A stretch of DNA of 64,000 nt from Hortaea werneckii (lineage: Eukaryota > Ascomycota > Dothideomycetes > Mycosphaerellales > Teratosphaeriaceae): the NCBI GenBank assembly GCA_037044905.1, contig JBAOKB010000118.1, forward strand, positions 669,794 through 733,793. The letters are read 5' to 3'. Under the pieces are notes generated by a model. That model was not told the origin of the DNA. It did no database searches and worked only from the letters and a program-made list of their open reading frames with translations. A program made the position numbers and the translations under genes. Positions 23,030 through 33,582 of the stretch are shown here, in pieces. Each line of letters begins with the position of its first letter. Within the stretch, counting starts at the first letter, position 1.

Positions 23030-23631
23030 GATCAGACAGATAGGATAGAGTCGTTGGAGCTGGTTCTACTACGTTGAAAACTACGGCGTGAGTTGTAAAG
23101 GCCCTCTGTGTCGCCACGCACGCAGCAATGTACTATATAGGCTGGAAGCATGAGCAACATGAGCGGAACACGTGAAGCGTGGGCGGACGCGACGTTCTCG
23201 CGTCACGTCGTCGGCTACACTATCAGCCGAGCGATAGGCCTGAGCGCGGCTTACTACCACTGTGTCCTTCGATTTCGTACTACACACCTCCTATCTCGCA
23301 CTACCTCCTGTCACTCTGCACCGACCGCACACATCCGACATCAAAGGCTGTCAGCTCCTTTTACATCGCTCGCAGACTACGTAGAGCGTGCGGTTGGGGA
23401 CCGGACACCTTCGAGGCTGCTTACAGTCGATCTCCTTGATTTCCCGGACACTTGTAGGTACTGTGTTGTGACATTCGTGAAAGGGGACGCACGCTTTCAG
23501 GAAGTCAGTCGCATCTCCCTTCCATTTTTGCGCATTTAGGTATCATTATTTCAAGCCAGCAGATAGCGCGGCCTTGCGCGTAGCAGTCTGACAAATCCAA
23601 GACTTCACTGTCAACACATTGCTCTCCGCGA
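23030..23631. other. Intergenic, no gene seen
   Basis: Upstream flank of NSE3 and 3' flank of the Git1-like gene. A 129-codon open frame on the plus strand (23,150-23,539) lacks any family feature and is not called. Confidence 0.4.
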
Positions 23632-25308
23632 TTACGTTGTCACCTTATCCATACGGATCCGCGCGGGATCCACCGTTTCGGCATCTCCCCATTGCGCCGT
23701 CCAACCTTTGCTTTCCAAGTAGGCCCTCCATCTCTCATCTTCGTCACCTAGCACTCTTCCCATATCTGGAATAACGAACCATGCAATTAGCGCTCCGAGC
23801 AGAGCGAAGCCAGATCCGATACAGAACAATGCTTGGTTGGATCTAGCCGTATCATCTGCAAAGCGCGCCGAAATGGCGGCAAAGACCTCGCTGCCGATCG
23901 CCGCACCAGCTTTGCTGCAGGCCGCAATGAAGCCCATCATCTGGCCTCGAATGGACGTCGGAAAACACTCGGATGACAGTAAGACCACAGTACTGCCAGG
24001 TCCGACTTCACCCAGCGTGAGGAAGATGCCATACAATACGACGAATAGCGGAAAGATTTCTTGAATCTTTGTGTTTGCGCCACCGAGAATGAAGCCCAAA
24101 ATGGCCTGGAGTGTGAATCCAAGACACATGGTTTGCCGCCGACCAATTCTGTCACTCAGAAAGCCTCCGATGAAGGGACCAGGGATGTAGAAGCAATTGA
24201 TGACGACTCCCCAGCCAAGATTTTTGATGAGAGAGCCCTCAGGGTTCGTTCGAGTTGTTATGGTGCCGCTGAAAATGCCGAAGGGCACACTAACGTAGTT
24301 GTACATGAACCAAGTTGCAGAGCAACCTAGTAATGCGCGCCAATACCTGCGAATAGCGAGGAGATAGGGCACGCGCTGCTTGCGCATGGTGGAGGTGCGG
24401 TAAGCCGTGCTGACAGCCATTTTCATTCGGAACCAGAAGATTGATAACGGTGGAATCATGCCGTCGGCGAAGGAGGTGCGCCAAACGACGTCGTAATGCC
24501 TTTCCTGCTGAGTAGTAATGAGGAGCAGCAGTAGTGGTGTGAGACCACCCCAAACATAACCCAAGGAGGCACTCAGGTCTGCTAGCATAGCGAACATGAA
24601 ACCACGATACTTACGCATGCCAGCGTTCTCATCAGTAGCCTCTATTCCACCGGCAGCACTCACAGGATATCTACGACGAGGTCAGCAGGTAAGAATTTAA
24701 ATAGCCTTGGACACGTTAACGCACTCGCCGCCAGCGCCAACACCTGCAATCCCGCGGGCAACAATGAGCATCCAAAACATTCCAGTAGGCGTCGTACCGG
24801 AAGCCGCAGTAGATAAGACAATCCCAAGGACGAGTAGCAATGTCGTCGCCACTGCACCGGTCTTCCGACCGAACTGATCGACTATGCCGCCGAAGAACAG
24901 CATACCAACGATCATCCCGATCAAGAAGGCATTGCTCAGACGAGAGTAGATGAAGTCGGTGAGAGCATCCGGGTAGAGTTCGCCGAGGAGAATCTGTACG
25001 TTGCCGATGATAGCGGCATTGCTAAACACACGATACGTCAAGAGGGGTCCATTAATGTAACGGCAATGGCGAGAGCCTTACAAACCGTCGGATCCGATGG
25101 CGAGGCCTGAGTACAGTACCATCAACCACACTGAAGTCTTGCTGTAGTAGCGCTTTGTGTCGCCCGCTTCAATATCTGACTGCCCCGGAGTCGTCTCGTC
25201 GGGAATCTGAGTCGTGGATATATGGTCGGTCCTCTTGTCGTCGCCTTTGGCCTTCATGACCTCGATCTCGCCTGTCTGTGGAGCTGAAGAGCTCGCGTTG
25301 ATATCCAT
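23632..25308 (-). CDS. Git1-like MFS permease (3 exons, 520 aa)
   Basis: Member of the major facilitator superfamily closest in pattern to fungal glycerophosphodiester permeases (Git1) and the related phosphate:H+ symporters. Exons: 25308-25082, 25021-24725, 24670-23632; junctions give SDG-F-NAAIIGNV and GAGGE-YPVSAAGG, restoring the conserved GGEYP motif of this branch. About 70 hydrophilic residues precede helix 1. Other signatures are FIYSRLSNAFLIGMIVGML, DQFGRKTGA in loop 2-3, and SDRIGRRQTMCLGF in loop 8-9. Expected role is proton-coupled uptake of glycerophosphoinositol, glycerophosphocholine or phosphate at the plasma membrane. The gene is divergent from the M24 peptidase. Substrate is inferred only from family resemblance. 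Confidence 0.88.
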
Positions 25309-26053
25309 GCTGGGTGTCAGAGACTCGACATGCAGGGGACGGACAGGAGAGAGAATGGAAATGTGACACAGAGAGGGAAGGCTAAAAGCGAAAGCAGAAT
25401 TGTATATAATAGGGTGCCGCTGACTGTGCCCTCAGGATGTTCATCCGACTGTGAACCGTCTGCAAGGCCTATATGCCGACCTTGGCGCTAACAAGAGCAT
25501 ACCTAGCAAGCATATGAGAGGTCCAAATGCGTTCTGCTAGCATAGTGAACAGCACCGCTTAGCGTTGTTTGGATGCGTTGATATCCGCCGTCGACAATGC
25601 GAGATCGGCGCAGCTGGCCTACTCGAATGCTACCGTTGCATATCATCGCCAATGAATTTGTCGAAGGGAACAGGTAAGCGAATGAAGCGTGGTGAGGGAG
25701 AGTGCAGCCTGGCGCCACGGGCAGCCGATAGGCCAAGAAGTGGGGCGATAGGAGGTAGGATGAACCTCTAGCTTGCTGTGCAGCCAAACTTCACGTCGTG
25801 CTGCTAGTCGGACGGGCAAAGAGACAAGCGACTTCACGACACGACTCCATTTTTTGCGAGTCTGACCCGAGATCAATCTCAATGGCTCGGCCGAGTTATG
25901 GTGGTAGCATAGGGTTACCATCTCATCAATCCTGCGATCTCGGGCGGTCACGACCCAGTGGTCACAGTCCCCATTGACCGCATTAGACCTACGTGGTGAA
26001 AGCCGGAACACTGGTGAAGCTATAGAAAGAATGTCTAGCCTGGTTTCATCGCT
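25309..26053. promoter_or_regulatory. Divergent promoter region
   Basis: 745 bp between the start codons of the Git1-like permease (minus) and the M24 peptidase (plus). A TATATAAT-like element near 25,403 could serve the permease. No gene is supported. Confidence 0.4.
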
Positions 26054-27662
26054 ATGCCTGCCCTGAACTCGGAGATTGAAGCCAGACCGATATCCAACAT
26101 GAAGGGCGCCATTCATCTGGAAGATGCTACTGCTAAGCAGGAGGCCAGGGCGGTCGGACACAGAGGCAGATACCAACGCATATTGCTTCTTGCTGCAGCT
26201 GCGTTGTGTTGGGTAGTGTGGGCAAATGGTCTCTCCGCTGTCCATATCGACTCACATCAGAAATGGCTCTCCGACATCCAGTCCTGTTCCGTCGGCAACC
26301 TGAAGTCTGATCTCTACTTCCTCGACTCTGCCGAGCCCATCCACGCATCCGAGTTTGTCGCCCGCCGCGACAATCTTGCACGCGCGTTGCACGCTACCTC
26401 TGTCCCGGCATTCGTTATGGAGCCCGGCTACACCTCCCAGTACTACGCCAATCTCAGCCAGTTTGATTGGGAACCCTGGGAGCCAGAGGAGCGGCCCATG
26501 CTTATAATCGTGCAGCCGGAGTTGTCTGACTCTGGCGAGATAGTCGCAAGTACCAGCATCTTGGCACCAGCATTTGAGGTGGGCAGGGTGCGAATGCTTG
26601 GGATACCTGGATTCACCGAGGGTGATCGAGTGATAGGCTGGGAAGAGCATTGGGACCCTTATGAGACCTTGAGGAAGAGCGGACTGTTTCCGGAAGATGG
26701 CGATGTTCTGCTCATGATGGATGAGGAGATCAGAGACTACATCGTCAGAGGTCTGGACAGAAGCGGATTTGAAACAGTCGGACTAGGCGGTGAGGTGGAA
26801 GCTGTACGGCAGGTAAAAAGCCCACAGGAAGTCGAATTGCTACGAGCAGTGAACACGGGGACGGTCGAAGCAGTAAGGGCAGTACGGAAATGTAAGCCGC
26901 AACACATACCGCTCCTTGTACAGCCCACAGTTGATTGACCATGCACACTTAGGCCTTGAACCTGGTGTCACAGAAGACGAAGTCACTCGCATCCTCGACA
27001 GCACCATGTCCGCTATAGGGTTTACGCCATTCTTTGACATTGTGCTCTTCGAGGAAGATGGCGCGTTGCCGCACGGCGGCTTCGTGACTGGTAGTAAAGT
27101 CCTGAACGAAGACACCATGGTTGTGATTGACGTCGGTGCACATTATCTCGGCTACTCTTCCGACATCTGCCGGAGCTTTTTCATCCCATCGCGAGACAAC
27201 AAAAACTTCTGGTCATTCATTCCTCAGTGGTTACTCAGCTCGGAGACGGCAGCTTCCACAGACTCAGTAGCAGCGTCCTCCGACCCGCTCCATGCTGAGA
27301 AGCTCAAAGTCTGGCACACCGTCTTCGAAGCCCAGACCGCATCGGCAAAGCAGTTCAAGCCTAACGCGACAGCCGCGAGCGTCGATATTGCCGCACGCCG
27401 TGTCATCACCGACGCTGGTTACGGCGAGTACTTTACGCACCGCGTTGGCCACGGCATCGGGATCAAGGCGCACGAATCGCCCTACCTCAACAAGGCCAAC
27501 GTGGGCACGCGGCTCCGTGCAGGCATGACTTTCACAGCTGAACCGGGCATTTATGTGCTGAACAAGTTCGGCGTACGGCATGAAGATATTTTCCTGGTGA
27601 AAGAGAGCGGCGAGGCAGAGGTCCTGACCGGGAAGAAGCCTACAAGCCCATGGGAGCCATGA
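26054..27662 (+). CDS. Membrane-anchored M24 (Xaa-Pro) peptidase (515 aa)
   Basis: Metallopeptidase of family M24, creatinase/aminopeptidase P type. Exon 1 is 26054-26891 and exon 2 is 26953-27662; the 61-nt intron (GTAAGC to CTTAG) splits a Cys codon and joins RKC to LEPGVTEDEV. A hydrophobic segment at about residues 42-60 after a short basic N-terminus suggests a type II anchor, with the catalytic part in the secretory pathway or outside. The N-terminal creatinase domain covers about 80-265. All five metal ligands are present: D339 in VVIDVGAHY, D350 in SSDICRSF, H446 in HRVGHGIG, E476 in TAEPGIY and E490 in RHEDIF. It should therefore be an active dinuclear enzyme removing residues before proline, though a dipeptidase role is also possible. 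Confidence 0.9.
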
Positions 27663-28277
27663 GTGAAATGGCCGATCATTTTGAGCTGTTCGATAGTCGA
27701 AGTGTGCTTCGCCAAAGCTGGTAGAAATTGTCCTAGAAGGGACGGAATTATCAATCATACGAGGCCTTCAAGCGAGTCGGTTACCAACACTCAGTCAAAC
27801 CATGGAATTGCATCTACCAGCTTGAGGTTTGCCTTGCTTTGAGATTAGATTCAACGTCACTGTCCCGCAATCCCCTTACAAGAAAATGCCTCTGCACCAG
27901 AGACGATGGAGACTTGTCTAGCATTTGCAAGAATCACATACACGTCCGGCGTTGGTGCAAGACTCATCCTCGGCACCTCGACTAGTCTTAACAACACCTG
28001 CCATGCAGAGTTATTTTAGATTGACCATCTTATCGATAAGTGTGCTTACAAATGCGGAGCATCCTACATAATGTAGCATTTAGCCGCATCGACAGAACAA
28101 ACGGACGTGAAACCGATGGAGAATACAATTGACGACTCTTACACCATTGGAAGCATTGGACTCTGCTCCTGTTTAGCGCCGATCACTTAACACTACAGAG
28201 CAGTATTGCGAAAAATACAGTCTGGTAGTTCTGGCTGCAGCACACGACGGCCACCAACGACAACCTAGCAATTCGCC
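27663..28277. other. Intergenic, no gene seen
   Basis: Spacer between two plus-strand genes without supported coding or RNA features. Confidence 0.4.
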
Positions 28278-28856
28278 ATGTCTCCAGAGCTGAGTAAAGA
28301 AGTCCAAAGCTTCATCTCCGCCTACTCGGACCTGTTTACTTCACCCTCATGCTCAGACTCGGAGCTTTGTGCAGAAGTCGCTCGCAAAGTTGGGCAGCAC
28401 TACAGACCCGGCGTGACGTTCTTTACAGGTGGTAAAATCTCGCGCTTCGAGGTAAGCGTGGTGACTTCTTCCCCTGCAAAGGACTTTGGAAATGCCCTCG
28501 CACTCGACCTGAGCAGTTCAAGCGCACTGATGTTGAGATACTAGACGCAAGAAGAAGCCGCCAAGCTTATCGAAACGGAGATGCGGAAGAACGTCAATCT
28601 CAAACTCGGAACTCATCTGAAGTTATTGCAAATCAAGAAGATCGAATCATACAGCTCGACTTCTGCCTTGTGTTGGCTAGAATGGCAATTCGTTCCGCAA
28701 GAAGGTAGTGAATACGAAGGCAAGGGCTGGAAATTCACCAATGTCTACGGCTATCGAGCGGCCAGCGAGGGGTCGGCAGCAGGCTGGGAATTTGTGCTGC
28801 GGGATGAAGAGGTCGGGAGCATGTTCGCAGCCACTGGGATGAGGTTTGATGAATGA
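28278..28856 (+). CDS. Small unknown protein, possibly NTF2-like fold (161 aa)
   Basis: Not recognised with certainty. Exon 1 is 28278-28451 and exon 2 is 28545-28856; the 93-nt intron has GTAAGC, a CTGAT branch site and an ACTAG acceptor, in phase 0. The N-terminal helix followed by HYRPGVTFFTGGKISRFE, then a helix (QEEAAKLIETEM) and a curved-sheet pattern (CWLEWQFVP, GWKFTNVYGYR, GWEFVLRDEE) resembles SnoaL/NTF2-like cone folds of fungal proteins with about 150 residues. No signal peptide or membrane helix. Function unknown; it lies just upstream of the HeLo/NLR pair in the same orientation but nothing in its sequence ties it to them. Confidence 0.72.
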
Positions 28857-29164
28857 AAGACTCATTGTCATTTTTGTTGCTGTCCGCAGCCCTATCGAAG
28901 AGGAAATAATGCTGATTTCTGATTGCTTTCTCTACCAACTGGCAAGAAAACCCTGCATTGTGCAAGGAAGAGGCGGACGAAAGAACTTTAATCTATTGAC
29001 AAGCACGGAGAAGCCTGCATTCGAACAACAGCCTTTTGTGCCTTGCTTCAAAAGCGTCTTTTTAAGCAATGTCGATGGTGCTTTGGTACAGAAGCATCCT
29101 TTGAAGTGAACTGGATTGCTGACCTTGACTTCAGCTTCCGCACGACCCTTTGAGTGGTATTGCA

Positions 29165-29170
29165 TATATA
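29165..29170 (+). promoter_or_regulatory. TATA box of the HeLo gene
   Basis: TATATA 67 nt before the ATG at 29,237. Its position between an upstream in-frame ATG (29,150) and 29,237 argues that the downstream ATG is the real start, since the upstream one would lie outside the transcript. Confidence 0.5.
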
Positions 29171-29236
29171 ACCCCCGCCTTCGCATCCATTTTTGGCCCA
29201 AGAACACTACTCCAAGAACCTTCTCCTCCACTCCAG

Positions 29237-30019
29237 ATGGAAGCTGTGGGGCTAGGCATCGGCCTGTTTGGCATGCTTCACAACGTTGTTGAAGACATTC
29301 GTTACATACAGCTTGCTCGTGACTTTGACGATGACTTCAAGACTGGCACGATCAGACTACGATGGGCAGAGGTTCGGCTCACTCGCCTGAATCTAGCATT
29401 GGACGAATGCAAAGCGGAGATCAATGATTCTAACCTCGCTGTTGCAGAGAAAGATGTGCAGCAGATTTCTATTCTGGTCCAAAAAGCACGCAGAAAGTCG
29501 CAGTCGTACGAAGGGGAAGCTGGCTCAGCAGGTGGCCCTCAAATCGCACAGCCAAAGACGACTGAGGACCGTCAGGTGGCAGAGGCTATGAAAGCTCTCT
29601 GCATGCGGAATGGAAAGAAGCTTATCGAGCGACTCAAGCGGCCTTCCGTCCCACAACCGATTAAGAAAGCAGTATGGGCCGTTCTGGACAAGACCTCTTT
29701 TGAAGAGATGATCGGTGACATTGAGAAGCTACTCAGCACCCTTGAAGACGCCGTTCCCGGCGCCAAAGCAACGCTACAGCAATTGGCGAAGGAGGAGATG
29801 GGGCATCTGAGTGTCGATCTTGGGAATATCATTCAGGACATACTCAGTAAGCATTCAGATGCAGTGGACCGGCAGTTCAAAGACGCTCTTGACGCTAAGA
29901 CAGCGGAAGCGGAACTGCGTCGGCAGGGAATTCAGCAAACCAATCACTTCAGTGGTACGAACAATGGAGGTATGGTGGCGGGTTATCAAGCTGGAACAAT
30001 TTACTTTTCTCCAAAGTGA
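29237..30019 (+). CDS. HeLo-domain protein with C-terminal amyloid-like motif (260 aa)
   Basis: Candidate cell-death effector of the HET-S type. The start at 29,237 is chosen because the HeLo domain begins exactly there (MEAVGLGIGLFGMLHNVVED, then IQLARDFDDDFKT and RLRWAEVRLTRL), matching HET-S/HeLo N-termini, and because of the TATA box between it and an upstream ATG. HeLo spans about residues 1-215; its first helix is hydrophobic, as expected for the membrane-targeting helix of this family. A short linker leads to residues 234-260, which begin QTNHF and continue as a Gly/Asn-rich segment with the GYQAG-x-I pattern, like HET-s-related or sigma-type prion-forming motifs. The next gene is an NLR that starts with a similar motif. 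Known biology: such effectors are triggered by amyloid templating from the NLR. That this protein does so is inference. Confidence 0.85.
   Translation: MEAVGLGIGLFGMLHNVVEDIRYIQLARDFDDDFKTGTIRLRWAEVRLTRLNLALDECKAEINDSNLAVAEKDVQQISILVQKARRKSQSYEGEAGSAGGPQIAQPKTTEDRQVAEAMKALCMRNGKKLIERLKRPSVPQPIKKAVWAVLDKTSFEEMIGDIEKLLSTLEDAVPGAKATLQQLAKEEMGHLSVDLGNIIQDILSKHSDAVDRQFKDALDAKTAEAELRRQGIQQTNHFSGTNNGGMVAGYQAGTIYFSPK
29936..30016 (+). other. Amyloid-signalling-like motif, effector copy
   Basis: Codes for the last 27 residues of the HeLo protein. It shares the pentamer QTNHF and the Gly/Asn spacing with the N-terminus of the adjacent NLR (30,505-30,570). Confidence 0.6.
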
Positions 30020-30483
30020 GAGGCAGGGTAATGGACGAGACTGGGCCGGCGATGATCATTGATCGAAGAAATTGGCGGTTGGGTGAGCATTGCTACCTGA
30101 ATGTTGACACATGTTCTACGCTTTTCTGATCTTTTCCATGATGATTCAAGTAAACCATGGCTGGATGCGCAACGTTAATCGGCCCTGGAGCACACCCCTC
30201 TAATAGCATCAGGTGAGTTTGAGATTGTCATAGCCAATTGCACGACGAATAGAATATCAGCGAAAAGATCTCCTAAGCCTGACACTAACGCATCTTGCCT
30301 TCCGTTGATGCGTCAGTTGAGCACGGCAGGTTGCAGCTCGCACGCTCCTCTTGCATGTTCATGTTTGCTGCCAGTATGACTTTGTTTGAGCATCAGCTTT
30401 CCTCTCTCCAATACCTATGCGCCACCCGCTCTGAGATATTCTTCTTTTCGAAGATCCTACCTGTACGAGGTCCTCGGGGCAAA
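30020..30483. other. Intergenic between effector and NLR
   Basis: 464 bp between two same-strand genes. An in-frame ATG at 30,295 exists but the residues it would add lack domain character, so this stretch is taken as promoter and leader. Confidence 0.5.
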
Positions 30484-33400
30484 ATGAGCGATCCGCGACT
30501 AACCCAAACCAACCATTTTGGCTCGAACGATCGCGGCGTTCAAATCGGAAACCTTGAAAATGCCTTCTTTGACCTTTCCATGAACAGAAACCTAACTGGC
30601 TCTGAAGATGACAGTGATGTTGAAGTTGAACTTCGTAAGTATCATGGTAACAGAACAGGTTCTTTAGCTTGCGTTGACATGGTGACAGGCTGTCTTCGTT
30701 CCTTGGCTTCTGGACAGATCTACATTGACGGCAAAAGTGATAAGAAAGTGCCTGGAACTGGTGATTGGGTCCTGGAGAACGAAGTCTACAAGGCGTGGCA
30801 ACAAGACGGCGGCGTACTTTGGATCAAAGGAAGAGCCGGCTGCGGAAAATCCATGTTGATCAACCATCTCTCGTCTGAAGCAAAGACACAGGCCCTGGAG
30901 ATCTCCAACGCGATCGTCTTGTCTCACTCTTTTGTTTTTGGTAAAGCTGAATCACTCCCACGTTCGCCAGATGGACTGTATCGAGGATTACTCCATCAGA
31001 TTCTTGCCATTGATGGCGATCTTCTCACTCGCTTCACAAAAGCAACCAACTTTGCGGTACGAGAGAAGCAGCAAGACCAAGCAGGCGTTACCTGGGACTG
31101 GGCAGCCTCAGAGCTGCAGGAGCAGCTGGGCGATATCTGCAAACATAAATTTCGTCAATCAAGAAAAGCCTATTTCTACGTCGATTGCTTGGATGCCTGC
31201 AGTGATGAACATGCAACAGAGATTCTCGAGTGGCTTACCACGCTCGCATCTGAGACACAAAATGGCTTCCGGGTATGTTTCTCTTCTCGACCTTATCCGA
31301 AGTGGAATTTCGACAAACTCATGTGCCTCAATCTGGAGGAATTGAATCAGTCTGATATGGTCTCTTATCTGGATTTCCACCTGCAAAAGCTTAGAAAGCC
31401 TTCTTTGCGCGGGGGTATTGTCGAAGAGGAAGACTTATTGCTCATCAAGGGTTGTTTGCTTGATCGGGCATCATCGGTTTTCCAGTGGCTCAAGTATGCC
31501 ATTCGTCAGGCTACTGAGCTTCTCCAAGGCGGTGAACCTGTCAACTACGTGCTGGATACTTTAGCGAGCTGTCCGCAAGATCTGGACGATGTTTACGCTT
31601 CAATTGTTGAGCAGATACGAAGAGAAGAGGCAGAAGTGGCTTTCCGGCTGCTGGAATGGATTACTTTGCTACAAGCTCCTTTGTCGGTAGAGGCCCTTCG
31701 ACACGCCATATGCATCGACACACCATACGGGAAAGGAGCAAGCATTCACGACTTCAGAAGCCCGAACAAACATTGGTGCGAAAATGATAAGCTTCTTATG
31801 CTGAGAGCGGAACGCCTCACGCGAGGGTTGGTTAGGCCGCAGAAGATCATGCTCGTGTATCGTGATTTTGATCCTATCCCCAAAAAAGCTGAGCTTCAAG
31901 TACTTCAACACGATCATGAATCTGTACTGGAGTTCTTTGTGACCCGTGGGCTACAGATGCTTGCCAGCCGGACGGGAACAGGTTTTACACTCTCACGATC
32001 CCACTTTCGTTTAACACAGCGCTGCCTGGCATACTTGCTCACCCGAGAAGGCATGTTAACGGCTATTAAAGAAGGGCGGAGTCGATGCGTGAAGAGAGCG
32101 AAAGATGTTGCAAGAGTCTTCCATGGGGAAAAGGGACCAGCCGACGTCTTGCGCGCTGTGCTTGCAAATCAAATCAATGCAGCCTCAGCAGATGACGGAG
32201 AGACAACACCTCCCGTTGCACAGCCACAGCTGACGGACTATGCAGTAAAGCACTGGTGGGAGCACTACCTCGAAGCCGAGTCGGACACTAACATTGTTGA
32301 TGAGTGTGTGAATTTCCTGCAATCAGTCTCTGGACCTGATCTGTGGGAGGTACAGACTTGGTGCGACCCATTTCGGTGGAACTACTGTACCCAACTCGTT
32401 GACGGCAGAGACAGGGTGGTGGACATCATCTGTTCACTAGGCTTCATCAATACGCTGAACAGGTTGCTATCTCGCTGGAATCATGGACATCAGCCAACAA
32501 TGACCCTTGGCGGCGGGCGAGAAATGTTGAACACTCAAGATCGGTATGGAGTGACACCTCTGATTGCAGCTATAGGAGGCCGTTGCCGAAGCATTGTGAA
32601 GCTACTCTTGCAACATGGTGTCTTGGTAAGCGTTCCCGACTGCTACGGAATACCACCCATACACCACGCTGTAGTGATGGGGCAAGCTGATGTTGTAGAT
32701 CTTTTACTCGCATCGCCAGATAGCGATCCGGACCAGAGAGGAAATGCATCGTGGTCTCCACTTATGGTTGCGCTACATTGTGCAATGGGAATTGACGGAG
32801 CTGAGGAACTACACATTCTGGAATCACTCGTGCGATCGACGAAGCAGGACCTGCACTCGATTGCAAACACTATGTACTTCCCAGATCCTCCGCCAACACC
32901 AGAGCTGCTCGAGGCAGGCTGGCCGCACATTCCAACTACGACACCACTTGCAAGAGCATGGTTTAAAGCCTCCGGCAATGGCCTCAAGATTCTTTTGAAG
33001 TGCCCATTGATCGACCCGAGCACACAGGATAGTCAGGGGAGAACGCTAGCACATTACATTGCAGCATCTAAGCGCTCCGTCTTGCCCAATACCTCGACAA
33101 CGGAGGAATTGGCCGAGAGATCTCGCATCTTGTTTGATAGCGGAAGGATTGCGCTAGACACCAAGGATTGCTGGGGTAACACGCCTTTGGCAATGGCCGC
33201 GAACACGGGATACCTTTACATTTTCAGTATCCTTCTATCTAATGAAACGGTCAACGCCAACTCAAAAAACAAGTGGGGTCTCTCACCGCTTCTAATCGCC
33301 AGCCAAGCCGGCCAAGTAGAGATACTGAGAATTTTGCTTGTCAGCAGAAGAATTGATTTTCATGTGGTGGACTACAAAAGCAGGAACGCATTGGCTAACG

Positions 33401-33582
33401 CTGTGGTTGGTGGCGGTTTTGCAGCGGTACGACTCCTGATGAGTACAGGGAAATTCAATCCACATGAACAACGTGCCGGCGGCCTTTCTTCTGTTCAGTT
33501 GGCGTTTAACTTAACTCAAGATCCGATACAAGATAGGAAAGCGGAAAGGTTTGGGATTTTCGAGTTTCTCGTTCGCAGTTGA
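30484..33582 (+). CDS. NACHT-ankyrin NLR with N-terminal amyloid-like motif (1014 or 1032 aa)
   Basis: Fungal NOD-like receptor. The ATG at 30,484 (AAAATGAG) places a motif starting QTNHF and containing GVQIGN at residues 8-29, the position the R0 motif takes in Podospora NWD2. A likely 54-nt intron (30635-30688; GTAAGT, TTGACA branch, GACAG) is a multiple of three and lacks stops, so both forms are open; splicing restores the common ELRCLRSL start of the NACHT region. The NACHT P-loop GRAGCGKS is at 116-123 (unspliced numbering); the Walker B-like YFYVDCLDAC and the CFSSRPYP sensor follow. A helical winged region leads to ankyrin-type repeats (about 690-1030), including YGVTPLIAAIGG, CYGIPPIHHAVVMGQADVVDLLL and WGLSPLLIASQAGQVEILRILL (each about 33 residues apart in pattern). 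Ankyrin repeats are the ligand-sensing part in this class. Confidence 0.9.
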   Translation: MSDPRLTQTNHFGSNDRGVQIGNLENAFFDLSMNRNLTGSEDDSDVEVELRKYHGNRTGSLACVDMVTGCLRSLASGQIYIDGKSDKKVPGTGDWVLENEVYKAWQQDGGVLWIKGRAGCGKSMLINHLSSEAKTQALEISNAIVLSHSFVFGKAESLPRSPDGLYRGLLHQILAIDGDLLTRFTKATNFAVREKQQDQAGVTWDWAASELQEQLGDICKHKFRQSRKAYFYVDCLDACSDEHATEILEWLTTLASETQNGFRVCFSSRPYPKWNFDKLMCLNLEELNQSDMVSYLDFHLQKLRKPSLRGGIVEEEDLLLIKGCLLDRASSVFQWLKYAIRQATELLQGGEPVNYVLDTLASCPQDLDDVYASIVEQIRREEAEVAFRLLEWITLLQAPLSVEALRHAICIDTPYGKGASIHDFRSPNKHWCENDKLLMLRAERLTRGLVRPQKIMLVYRDFDPIPKKAELQVLQHDHESVLEFFVTRGLQMLASRTGTGFTLSRSHFRLTQRCLAYLLTREGMLTAIKEGRSRCVKRAKDVARVFHGEKGPADVLRAVLANQINAASADDGETTPPVAQPQLTDYAVKHWWEHYLEAESDTNIVDECVNFLQSVSGPDLWEVQTWCDPFRWNYCTQLVDGRDRVVDIICSLGFINTLNRLLSRWNHGHQPTMTLGGGREMLNTQDRYGVTPLIAAIGGRCRSIVKLLLQHGVLVSVPDCYGIPPIHHAVVMGQADVVDLLLASPDSDPDQRGNASWSPLMVALHCAMGIDGAEELHILESLVRSTKQDLHSIANTMYFPDPPPTPELLEAGWPHIPTTTPLARAWFKASGNGLKILLKCPLIDPSTQDSQGRTLAHYIAASKRSVLPNTSTTEELAERSRILFDSGRIALDTKDCWGNTPLAMAANTGYLYIFSILLSNETVNANSKNKWGLSPLLIASQAGQVEILRILLVSRRIDFHVVDYKSRNALANAVVGGGFAAVRLLMSTGKFNPHEQRAGGLSSVQLAFNLTQDPIQDRKAERFGIFEFLVRS
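30505..30570 (+). other. Amyloid-signalling-like motif, receptor copy
   Basis: Residues 8-29 of the NLR: QTNHF, then Gly/Asn/Asp spacing, GVQIGN and a closing FF. The x-Q-x-G-N core is shared with HET-s-related amyloid motifs; the start matches the effector copy exactly over five residues. Confidence 0.6.

Noticed and set aside
23150..23539. 129-codon open frame between NSE3 and the permease gene
   Set aside because: No family feature, no membrane or signal segment, no supporting splice or leader structure.
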